Positions 53,187 to 60,410 of a stretch of DNA of 64,000 nt are shown one piece after another. The stretch covers positions 1 to 64,000 of the forward strand of contig CANNSB010000003.1 in assembly GCA_947510165.1 (NCBI GenBank). The letters run 5' to 3'. This DNA is from an uncultured Clostridia bacterium. GTDB lineage: Bacteria; Bacillota; Clostridia; Oscillospirales; Ruminococcaceae. Within the stretch, counting starts at the first letter, position 1; each line of letters begins with the position of its first letter. A program made the translations under genes and the position numbers. Below the pieces are notes generated by a model that saw only the letters and a program-made list of their open reading frames with translations, ran no database searches and was not told the origin of the DNA.

Positions 53187-55739
53187 TTATTTATTTAATT
53201 TATCAATTAAGTATTTTATAGGGTTTAGATTATTTTTAAAACTTTTATCATTTATAGAAATATCAAAAAAAGTTTGTAAAGCGATACTACCAATATCTTT
53301 TATTTTATCTTTTTCATGTATAAAGTAATTTCTTAATGATTTTAAAATGTTTTTAGTTTCATCTGTATTCTTTATATCTAAAATTTTAATAAAATTATCA
53401 TCTCCCAATAATAATATAAAATCTATATATGAAGATTTATCAAAAGATTTAATAAAATTATCTTTATTATGATTCTTAGCAAAAAAATCTTTTTCTTTTT
53501 TTGCTAAGAATGATATCAACTTATATTTATAATCTTCCAAAGATTTAAGGTTGCTGTTTAAATCTTCAAATTCAATTTTATTATTATCTTTTTTATTAAG
53601 TATATAATTATAATATTCATTAAACATATGATTTTTAATTATATATAAAAAGTTCTTAGATGTTCTTTGTTTTAAATTTATATTAATATTTTCATAATTA
53701 TGTAATTCTATAGATTTATCTTTAAATTTTTTACAGATTGTTCTATCTATTTCTTGTTTGTTTTCTATCTTTTTTATATTATCTATAGATAATTTTAATA
53801 TTTGGTTAGTAAACATAAAATATAGATTTACATATATAAAAATTCTATATAATTCTTTTCTATCTTTAGATGATATATTCTTTTCATTGTTATTATACAC
53901 AAATTTATTTTTTTCATTAATCTTTATATTTGAAAATTTTGTATAGAATATATTTTTACAAACATTATATAAGATAGTAATATCTTGTGTTTCAAAAGTT
54001 TTTGTATAGTGTTCAATTCTATCTTGATTATGTTTTAATTCATTACTCAAGAACTCAAAATATCCAGTATAATATTTATTAGATTTATTTTTAGGAGTAA
54101 TTGATATATATATAATTTTTATTGGATAATATTTTTTTTCGTTATCTATGTTTTCGTTATCAATTTTTTTATTAAACATTATATTATTACAATGAACAAT
54201 AAGTTTTTTATATTTTCCAAAAAATTTCTCTGCATTCTCTGTATCTTTAAAGCAATTTAATATTTCTTCTGCTATTATATATTTTTTATCACCCGTTTTT
54301 TTATCATCTTGTTTATTTATATTATCTATAAAAGAATTTATATTATCTTTTCTATTGTTAAAATCTTCAAATATTTTAAATAGATCTTCTTGAAAATTTT
54401 TAAAGATCCCTTTGGGAAACCCTTTTTTTATATATTTTTCTTTTCCGTTTTTTGACGGTACGTTTGTTGTACAAAAATATTTATTTACTATTCTTGAAAA
54501 TGAAATAATTTTATTATAATAAGACAGATTATCAAATTTTTTATATTCTGTTTTAAAACAAATGTTGTAATTTTTTTCTGTTGATAGATTATTATTCAAA
54601 TCTATTTCTTGATTTATAACAGGAATATAGAAAGATTTTATATATTCATAGTATTTAGCTTTTTCACTATAATAGTTAACTTTGATTTCTTTGTCAGACA
54701 ATTCTTTTTTCTTTATTGGTATAGATAATATTTCTTTTTTTTCTAGTTGTTTATTTATATAATCTATATATTCATATATATCGGTGATTTCTTTATTTAT
54801 TTCCTTCTTGATAGATAGATGTGACAATAGATATTTTAAAAATTTTTCATTTAAAGATATAACTAATGCACCTTTTGTTTTTATATAGAGGTTATTCATA
54901 GGTAGCTTAGATTTTTTTTCAGTGTCATCTACTATCCCTTTATTTAACTCATTGTTTATTTCATTAAATTTTAAAATGATTAAATCGTTCTTTTTAAATC
55001 TAGGATACAATATATTATATGCAACTGTATTTATAAAATCTTTATCTGAATTTTTTATATTATTATTATAAAATATAAATTGATGTAACATAGATATATT
55101 ATCAATAATACTATCGTTTTCTAATGACGGTATTATTGAGTCTTTATTTTTTTCAGAATGAAACATTAATAACTCTTGGTCTTCTTTATTAATTTTATTT
55201 TTATTAATTTTATTATTTTTATTAATTTTATTTACTTCATTTATGATCAAATATATATTACTTTTTGAAACAAATAAAGATATAAAAAATATAATTCCCT
55301 TTAATGTTAAATATGTATTTTCTTTATTTTCTTTATTTTTTATTTTATAGAAAAGAAAGTTATCTGTATTATCTTTTATAATGCTTCTATCTTTAAAAGT
55401 GTTAATATATTCATATGTATATTTATAAATAGTTTCTATTACTTCTTTTTCTGACTTACCTAAAGTTAAATGATTTTCTTCATGATAATAATGTGAAAAA
55501 ACTTTTCTATACTCTATTGATTTTTCAATTAGTTTAAGTAATTTTCCATTTTCAACTATATTTTTTAGGCGTGGAAAATTATTAAATAACATACTATGTT
55601 TAAATTGTTCTAAACTTTCTGGTTTATTTAATATGTTTTTCAATACTCTATCTTGTACATCAAAATATTTTTGTAATAGTGTAAATCCGTACATTAGTGG
55701 ACTAAAATATTCTTCAAGATATTTGTTTTCTATATCCAT
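53187..55739 (-). CDS. cas13: Compact Cas13-like RNA-guided RNase (type VI CRISPR effector), subtype uncertain
   Basis: 850 residues, Lys/Asn/Ile-rich, with no DNA-nuclease motif. Two HEPN RNase motifs lie at the ends: RKVFSH (R78-H83) and RNYFIH (R803-H808). Paired HEPN domains are the hallmark of Cas13, which cuts RNA on crRNA-guided recognition. End-placed motifs and sub-900 length recall Cas13b-like and mini Cas13X/Y proteins, whereas Cas13a/d have HEPN1 further in and Cas13a-c are over 1,000 residues. The repeat ends look VI-A-like instead. No cas1, cas2 or csx27/28 helper lies nearby. ATG follows GGAGGG. The adjacent array and HEPN pair make the assignment strong; the subtype is open. 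Confidence 0.85.
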   Translation of the reverse strand: MDIENKYLEEYFSPLMYGFTLLQKYFDVQDRVLKNILNKPESLEQFKHSMLFNNFPRLKNIVENGKLLKLIEKSIEYRKVFSHYYHEENHLTLGKSEKEVIETIYKYTYEYINTFKDRSIIKDNTDNFLFYKIKNKENKENTYLTLKGIIFFISLFVSKSNIYLIINEVNKINKNNKINKNKINKEDQELLMFHSEKNKDSIIPSLENDSIIDNISMLHQFIFYNNNIKNSDKDFINTVAYNILYPRFKKNDLIILKFNEINNELNKGIVDDTEKKSKLPMNNLYIKTKGALVISLNEKFLKYLLSHLSIKKEINKEITDIYEYIDYINKQLEKKEILSIPIKKKELSDKEIKVNYYSEKAKYYEYIKSFYIPVINQEIDLNNNLSTEKNYNICFKTEYKKFDNLSYYNKIISFSRIVNKYFCTTNVPSKNGKEKYIKKGFPKGIFKNFQEDLFKIFEDFNNRKDNINSFIDNINKQDDKKTGDKKYIIAEEILNCFKDTENAEKFFGKYKKLIVHCNNIMFNKKIDNENIDNEKKYYPIKIIYISITPKNKSNKYYTGYFEFLSNELKHNQDRIEHYTKTFETQDITILYNVCKNIFYTKFSNIKINEKNKFVYNNNEKNISSKDRKELYRIFIYVNLYFMFTNQILKLSIDNIKKIENKQEIDRTICKKFKDKSIELHNYENININLKQRTSKNFLYIIKNHMFNEYYNYILNKKDNNKIEFEDLNSNLKSLEDYKYKLISFLAKKEKDFFAKNHNKDNFIKSFDKSSYIDFILLLGDDNFIKILDIKNTDETKNILKSLRNYFIHEKDKIKDIGSIALQTFFDISINDKSFKNNLNPIKYLIDKLNK

Positions 55740-55829
55740 AAAACCCTCCGTATATTATTTATCTAGATAATTATAACATAAACAATACACGACATTATTT
55801 TACAAACTAGTGACAATAGTATGATTTTT

Positions 55830-56519
55830 TTATTTACTATTTTTCTCAAGATTCCGTTGTCTATAACTCTTGATTTTTTTCTTAACTGTAGCCATCTGTA
55901 AAAGGTCGGATAAAATTGGGAATTCATCTGGTTTTTTATCTATAAAATTGTCTTTATCTATCTTAAATTTTTCGTAAAGAAGTCCAACAATTCGCTGAAA
56001 TTCTGATAAAACAACCTGATCATCGATACCAGAAATAATCCCGAAAAAGGTTTTAACCTTGTTAATCTGAGCGGAAAAAGAGGAGGAAGTTTCCTCACCT
56101 AAAGGAAGAATTTGGAGGATGTTTACCATCCCATCTTTACCGTCCAGATGGATAATCTTTCCCCCTAATTTTTCTACAAGCCCCGTGTATTCATTACTAG
56201 GATCAAAGATTCTGTTATAATTTCCTTTGATAATATTATGTAAAAGTAATGTTTTAATTAGGGTAGATTTTCCCGCTCCTTTCTTTCCAAAGATGATAGA
56301 TTCATAGGAATTTCTAGTATTACTCACCTTAAATTGGTCAAACAAAATAGCCCCACCAGTGGAGCTATTTCCTAGATATATTCCATTTTCATCCTTTAGA
56401 TGAGAGAAATTAAAGGGGATTCCACCCCCTAAAACCGACGCCGTAACTGGTAGGAATTGGTTGCTTTTATCTAGATTATTTTGAAAAGTATACGAATTTA
56501 ACTTGGGTTTTTGTTTCAT
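55830..56519 (-). CDS. Truncated VirB4/PrgJ-like conjugation ATPase
   Basis: 229 residues from ATG at 56519, with AAGGAGTG upstream. The sequence runs PVTASVLGGGIPFNFSHLKD, GIYLGNSSTGGAILFD, then Walker A GKKGAGKST (78-86) and FDPSNEYTGLVEKLGGKIIH. This matches the middle of VirB4-family ATPases, which are usually 600-850 residues with Walker A past residue 400. Both the N-terminal domain and the C-terminal half with Walker B are missing, so it is probably non-functional or a leftover of a transfer operon. Confidence 0.75.
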   Translation of the reverse strand: MKQKPKLNSYTFQNNLDKSNQFLPVTASVLGGGIPFNFSHLKDENGIYLGNSSTGGAILFDQFKVSNTRNSYESIIFGKKGAGKSTLIKTLLLHNIIKGNYNRIFDPSNEYTGLVEKLGGKIIHLDGKDGMVNILQILPLGEETSSSFSAQINKVKTFFGIISGIDDQVVLSEFQRIVGLLYEKFKIDKDNFIDKKPDEFPILSDLLQMATVKKKIKSYRQRNLEKNSK

Positions 56520-56544
56520 AATTTCACTCCTTAAAATTAGGTAT

Positions 56545-56580
56545 AAAAAAAGAAGATGATTCATTCATCTTCTTTTTAGT
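56545..56580. terminator. Hairpin between the VirB4 fragment and the small membrane protein gene
   Basis: An AAAAAGAAGATGA/TCATCTTCTTTTT stem with a short loop. It could end the transcript of the genes to the right on the minus strand. Confidence 0.7.
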
Positions 56581-56757
56581 TCATATAATAAAAATATTTA
56601 TTGCAGAAAATATTAGTGTAAATATTATTATTAATACTACAATGGGTTTTAAACATTTTAATTTTGTATCAATAATATTTTTATATTTATGATTCAAAAA
56701 TAATGAAATTACAAGTAATATAATAAAAATAATATAAAAAATAGTATTATATTGCAT
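56581..56757 (-). CDS. Small two-helix membrane protein (58 residues)
   Basis: The sequence begins MQYNTIFYIIFIILLVISLF and has a second hydrophobic segment (IVVLIIIFTLIFSAINIFII) at the C-terminus, with a short basic loop between. A GGAG ribosome binding site lies about 9 bp upstream of ATG. No family recognised. It directly follows the 156-residue protein and could be its immunity or export partner. Confidence 0.6.
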   Translation of the reverse strand: MQYNTIFYIIFIILLVISLFLNHKYKNIIDTKLKCLKPIVVLIIIFTLIFSAINIFII

Positions 56758-56768
56758 ATAAGGACTCC

Positions 56769-57239
56769 TTATCTTGGTTTACAATTATAAACAAGAAGAT
56801 AATGTACTTCTAATATTACACCACTACCGGGTCTATTTGCATTATAGTCAACCGAATCTGCTAAAGAATATGCCCAAATAGCAGATATTCCATTAGGAAT
56901 AGCAGCAATACTGCCAACACCTTGAAAAATGATTCCAAATGCAACTCCAGCAGACAATCCTATTGCATAATGCAAATGAGCTTTTTGTCGTATATTATAT
57001 GCATATCTCTGTGCAGAACCATCTGATAAAAAAGTATGTTTTACACCCCACCAAAATCTAACAGTATAGAAGTCCTCAGGGTGAGTTCCTCTGGAGTCTA
57101 GACTATTATTTTTAGTATTCAGAATGCTTTTATTATAATTTTCAATTAGTATTTCTATTTTATCATATATGTTTGATTCATGCTCAATTTGTAATGCATC
57201 TTTTAATTTTTCACTATTTTTATGTATATACTCTAATAT
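56769..57239 (-). CDS. 156-residue protein with Gly/Ala-rich hydrophobic segment, no standard start codon
   Basis: The frame is open for 157 codons from a TAA near 57250. The N-terminal half is helical and charged (ILEYIHKNSEKLKDALQIEH), then DSRGTHPEDFYTVRFWWGVK, then a hydrophobic Gly/Ala region (YAIGLSAGVAFGIIFQGVG). It ends LEVHYLLVYNCKPR. AAAAGGA is followed by ATA at 57239; the first TTG is only at 56975. The protein could be ATA-started or a 5'-truncated gene. It lies between two tiny membrane proteins, a layout seen in bacteriocin-immunity sets, but I recognise no family. Confidence 0.5.
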   Translation of the reverse strand: MLEYIHKNSEKLKDALQIEHESNIYDKIEILIENYNKSILNTKNNSLDSRGTHPEDFYTVRFWWGVKHTFLSDGSAQRYAYNIRQKAHLHYAIGLSAGVAFGIIFQGVGSIAAIPNGISAIWAYSLADSVDYNANRPGSGVILEVHYLLVYNCKPR

Positions 57240-57269
57240 TTTTTCCTTTTAATATTTATTATAAAATAT

Positions 57270-57440
57270 TTATTTTTTAGACAAGGATTTAACTTCTTTA
57301 AAAATAAATAATAGTATGAATGAATTTAATATTGTAAATATCATAAAATATTCTGCTTTAGCAATAACAAGCATTAAAATACATAAAATTACTAAAATAA
57401 GATCATAATGTTTTTTTATAAAATTGATTATATTTTTCAT
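57270..57440 (-). CDS. Small two-helix membrane protein (56 residues)
   Basis: It starts MKNIINFIKKHYDLILVILC, continues through a helix, a short AKAEY turn and a second helix (FMIFTILNSFILLFIF), and ends EVKSLSKK. AGAGG lies 9 bp before ATG. It is the first gene of a three-gene run with the 156-residue protein and the 58-residue protein. Function unknown. Confidence 0.6.
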   Translation of the reverse strand: MKNIINFIKKHYDLILVILCILMLVIAKAEYFMIFTILNSFILLFIFKEVKSLSKK

Positions 57441-57476
57441 ATATTTAAACCTCTTTTTTATTAAATAGAGGAAATA

Positions 57477-57505
57477 TTGACATATATTAGTTGATTCTAT
57501 ATAAT
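57477..57505 (+). promoter_or_regulatory. SigA promoter of the putative antitoxin RNA
   Basis: Exact TTGACA (57477-57482), 17-bp spacer and exact TATAAT (57500-57505), with no open frame downstream. Confidence 0.8.
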
Positions 57506-57511
57506 AGTAGT

Positions 57512-57612
57512 AGATAGAGTTACCCGTTTTAAGAACGGTTAGCCCTCTAAGTAATTAGTTTTATAAATAATTTATAAAAATAATCGTCTTGTCCGAGACG
57601 GTTATTTTTTTA
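57512..57612 (+). ncRNA. Putative type I antitoxin RNA
   Basis: A roughly 100-nt transcript runs from the promoter above to a bidirectional hairpin (CGTCT/AGACG core, T run to 57611). It opens with a hairpin CCGTT/AACGG and converges on the toxin gene, sharing its terminator. The arrangement is like the fst/par and Clostridioides RCd type I systems. Antisense pairing is inferred from the 3' overlap. Confidence 0.6.
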
Positions 57613-57682
57613 TGGAAAGTATTATAAATAAAACAAACATTAAAATTAATGCAATTCCAAATATAATTAGTATGTATTCCAT
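57602..57682 (-). CDS. 26-residue hydrophobic peptide, putative type I toxin
   Basis: The peptide begins MEYILIIFGIALILMF and ends IILSIKK: one membrane helix with a Lys tail, typical of Fst/TxpA-style toxins that damage the membrane. AAAGGAGG is 7 bp before ATG. A hairpin GATATT/AATATC sits just upstream of the ribosome binding site and could hold the message untranslated. It lies opposite the antitoxin RNA and shares the terminator. Confidence 0.65.
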   Translation of the reverse strand: MEYILIIFGIALILMFVLFIILSIKK

Positions 57683-57768
57683 AAATATCCCTCCTTTCTG
57701 ATATTAATAAATATCTGAAGAGGAAAGACTAACCGCTCTTGAAAGGCTTACTCTACCTACTGGTCTAT

Positions 57769-57797
57769 ATTATATATTATTTATCATATTTTGTAAA
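57769..57797 (-). promoter_or_regulatory. SigA promoter of the putative toxin mRNA
   Basis: On the minus strand, TTTACA (57792-57797), a 17-bp spacer and TATAAT (57769-57774). Transcription would start near 57762, about 80 nt before the peptide. Confidence 0.75.
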
Positions 57798-57813
57798 TAT
57801 TTGTATATTATAT

Positions 57814-57966
57814 TTACTTAAAAAGATCTATAATAAATTTTCCAAGTTTACGTTGACGTCCAGATTTAGTAAAAGGAATACCAGTCTTTCTAGAAATATT
57901 TTGTTTAATACGGGTAATTCCTAAGAGTCTTTTTAGCGAAAATCCACCTTTGTTTATAATAATCAT
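57814..57966 (-). CDS. Small basic protein of mobile-element type (50 residues)
   Basis: It reads GGFSLKRLLGITRIKQNISR, then KTGIPFTKSGRQRKLGK. Similar LG-I-x-K-x-x-I-x-R and GIPxTKSGRQRKLG proteins are common in Firmicutes plasmids and integrative elements, with unknown function. ATG at 57966 directly abuts AAGGAG; ATT or ATA codons 3-9 bp further would be better spaced. Confidence 0.65.
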   Translation of the reverse strand: MIIINKGGFSLKRLLGITRIKQNISRKTGIPFTKSGRQRKLGKFIIDLFK

Positions 57967-58225
57967 CTCCTTAAAAGTTTGTTTTTATTATACATTATTT
58001 TCACTTAAATAGTTGATTTTTTATATTTGTATAATAAGTTTCTTTTTTAAATGCTTCTGGATTATGAAGGAATTCTATAAGTTCTGTCTTAGATTAATAT
58101 CAGAATAATTTATTCTAATATTAGAAATATTATTTTTCTTGATTTTATCCATATTTTTGTTATATGAATACTTATCTTAATCAAGGTGTTCCAAGTTTTA
58201 GTCTGGGGTGTCCTTATCATTTAAA

Positions 58226-58275
58226 AATACTCGGTTAGGTTTATTTTATATAAACTTAACCGAGTATTTTTTATA
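58226..58275. repeat. Right copy of the duplicated hairpin, island boundary
   Basis: Arms 58226-58244 and 58250-58268. It is identical to the hairpin after tRNA-Tyr except for one base in each arm (T to C and A to G) that changes together and keeps the pair. A T run follows. Confidence 0.92.
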
Positions 58276-58703
58276 AATATAATATAACAATTTATCTAAA
58301 TAAATTAATAAAGGTTATAAAAAAATGGTATAATAAATTATTATTTAGTTTATGATAAAAAGACAGATTAGAATATGACGGTTTTAAACCTTAGGTCTTT
58401 TTAGTTTTTTTGGGAATGAGAAAAATATCTACTTAATTATTTACTAAAATTAATTTCTGTAGATATCATAAATATTTATAGATTTGTAGAATTTAAAATT
58501 AATAGAAAGATTAAAACTAGAATAATATAATGAAGTAATTAGACTGCCTACTTCACAAAAAAATTCCCATATAACGTTGAAAAGTTGATAAACGAGAGAG
58601 CTGTTTAAAAAAGGTTTATTACAACAGCTGTTTGTTTAAAGATATTGATGGTTTTAATTTGATCTATGATATACTATAATAGAATTAATAAGGATATAAA
58701 TTA
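58276..58703. other. Intergenic region, no gene seen
   Basis: AT-rich, no convincing open frame. It has a TATAAT-like element near 58330 and an imperfect AAAAAGAC/GTCTTTTT hairpin with T run near 58360-58420 that might end a short transcript. A TATAAT just before 58690 probably belongs to the acyltransferase promoter. Confidence 0.5.
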
Positions 58704-59264
58704 ATGAGTAATATTTTTAAAAAAGAAGAATTAATTAAAATAGGTTTTAAAAGTATTGGAAAAAATGTTTTCTTAAGTAAAAAATCTAGCATATATTCTC
58801 CAGAAAAAATTTCTATTGGAGATAATGTAAGAATAGATGACTTTTGTGTTTTAAGTGGTAATATAACTATAAAAAACAATGTTCATATAGCTGTATTTAG
58901 TTGTATATTTGGAGGAAATAAAGGAGTTTTTTTAGAAGATTTTGTAAATATTTCATCAAGGGTTTCTATATATGCTATATCTGATGATTATTCAGGTGAA
59001 AGTATGACTAGTCCTTTGGTTCCGGATAAATATAAAAATATTATCCAAAAAAAAGTAAATATAGGTAGACATGTAATAATAGGAGCTAGCAGTGTTGTTT
59101 TACCAGGAGCTGATATTGATGATGGTGCATCATTTGGTGCATTTAGTTTAATTGTTGGAAAAACGGAGGGCTGGTCTATTAATGTTGGAATACCTTCACA
59201 AAAAATTAAAAATCGTAGTAAGAATATCTTGAAATTAGAAAAAAATTTTTTGGAGGATAAATAG
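58704..59264 (+). CDS. Left-handed beta-helix acyltransferase (WbbJ/Maa-like)
   Basis: 186 residues with hexapeptide repeats (ISIGDNVRIDDFCVLSG, VNIGRHVIIGASSVVLPGAD) and a trimer-type C-terminal helix. It should transfer acetyl or another acyl group from CoA to a sugar. It overlaps functionally with the aminotransferase 6 bp downstream: aminated then N-acylated sugars are common in surface glycans. The ribosome binding site is weak (AAGGATATAAATTA). Confidence 0.85.
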   Translation: MSNIFKKEELIKIGFKSIGKNVFLSKKSSIYSPEKISIGDNVRIDDFCVLSGNITIKNNVHIAVFSCIFGGNKGVFLEDFVNISSRVSIYAISDDYSGESMTSPLVPDKYKNIIQKKVNIGRHVIIGASSVVLPGADIDDGASFGAFSLIVGKTEGWSINVGIPSQKIKNRSKNILKLEKNFLEDK

Positions 59265-59270
59265 CATAAA

Positions 59271-60386
59271 ATGATTGAAAAATTTGAAAAACCTTTATTA
59301 GTGACAGAGCCATCTCTACCTGAATATGAACTATATATAAAAATAATAAAACGAATATGGGATAAAAAATGGATAACCAATAATGGACCACTTCATATAG
59401 AATTTGAAGAGTTATTAAAAAATTATCTAAAATCTGATAATATAACTTTATTTACAAATGGTCATCTAGCTTTAGATAGTGCTATTCGTTCATTAAAATT
59501 AACAGGAGAAGTAATTACTACACCATTTACATTTGTATCAACAGCACACGCTATTTCAATGAATGGGCTAACTCCTGTGTTTTGTGATATAAAAATGATT
59601 GATTATAATATAGATGAAGATAGTATAGAACCACTTATAAATGAAAAAACTTCGGCTATTTTGCCAGTGCATGTATATGGAAGACCATGCAATATAAGCA
59701 AGATTCAAAGATTAGCAGATAAATATAATTTAAAGGTTATTTATGATGCAGCCCATGCATTTGGGGTAGAATTAGATGGAACGTCTATAGGTGATTTTGG
59801 AGATATTTCTATGTTTTCATTTCATGCGACTAAAATTTTCAATACTATTGAAGGAGGAGCTTTAACTTATAAAGATAATTTTTTAAAAGATACATTTAAT
59901 CTTTTAAAAAATTTTGGTATAAAAAATGAAGATGAAGTTTCTATAATAGCATTAAATGCTAAAATGAGTGAATTTCAAGCTTGTATGGGAATTTTAAATT
60001 TAAATGATATAGATAATAATATAAAAAAATGCAAAATACTTACGGAATTATATTTTTCTAATTTTTCTGAAATTCCTGGTATTATATTTAATCAAATACC
60101 TATTAATATTAAATATAATTATGCTTATATGCCAATAATGATAGATGAAACTAAAATTTGTATAAAAAGGGACGAAATTTTTGAAAGATTAAAAGAATAT
60201 AATATTTTTACAAGAAAGTATTTTTATCCGTTAGTAACTAATACTTTTGCATATTCTCACATAAATTCAAATACTCCTAACGCAACATACGTATCTAATA
60301 GAATTTTGTGTTTACCAATTTTTAGCGATATGACTTTACATCAAGTTCAAAAAGTATGTGATATAATAAAAGAAATTTTAAAATAA
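59271..60386 (+). CDS. DegT/DnrJ/EryC1/StrS-family sugar aminotransferase
   Basis: 371 residues. FTNGHLALDSAIRSL, TTPFTFVSTAHAI, VHVYGRPCNI and the PLP lysine in FSFHATKIFNTIEGGAL are visible. It converts keto-sugars to amino-sugars on nucleotide carriers. GGAGG lies just before ATG. It is the middle gene of a three-gene surface-glycan cluster. Confidence 0.9.
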   Translation: MIEKFEKPLLVTEPSLPEYELYIKIIKRIWDKKWITNNGPLHIEFEELLKNYLKSDNITLFTNGHLALDSAIRSLKLTGEVITTPFTFVSTAHAISMNGLTPVFCDIKMIDYNIDEDSIEPLINEKTSAILPVHVYGRPCNISKIQRLADKYNLKVIYDAAHAFGVELDGTSIGDFGDISMFSFHATKIFNTIEGGALTYKDNFLKDTFNLLKNFGIKNEDEVSIIALNAKMSEFQACMGILNLNDIDNNIKKCKILTELYFSNFSEIPGIIFNQIPINIKYNYAYMPIMIDETKICIKRDEIFERLKEYNIFTRKYFYPLVTNTFAYSHINSNTPNATYVSNRILCLPIFSDMTLHQVQKVCDIIKEILK

Positions 60387-60410
60387 TGGGATATATAGGA
60401 GTAGTTTGGT

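Larger units (their letters stand above)
51717..58275. mobile_element. Decayed conjugative-element island carrying a Cas13-like locus
   Basis: This 6.5-kb stretch sits beside a tRNA cluster and is bounded by duplicated hairpins. Its content is unlike the flanks: relaxase remnants, a truncated VirB4-like ATPase, CRISPR and a Cas13-like gene, a toxin-antitoxin-like locus, tiny membrane proteins and a small RNA. Most real genes are on the minus strand. No integrase, transposase or origin is visible, so the element is unlikely to move by itself. Confidence 0.65.

Noticed and set aside
53758-53946. Plus-strand frame inside the Cas13-like gene
   Set aside because: An AT-rich shadow frame without a ribosome binding site or homology.
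58180-58225. Insertion-sequence end near the right hairpin
   Set aside because: A GGTGTTCC/GGGGTGTCC pair suggested transposon ends, but there is no transposase, no clear terminal inverted repeat and no target duplication.
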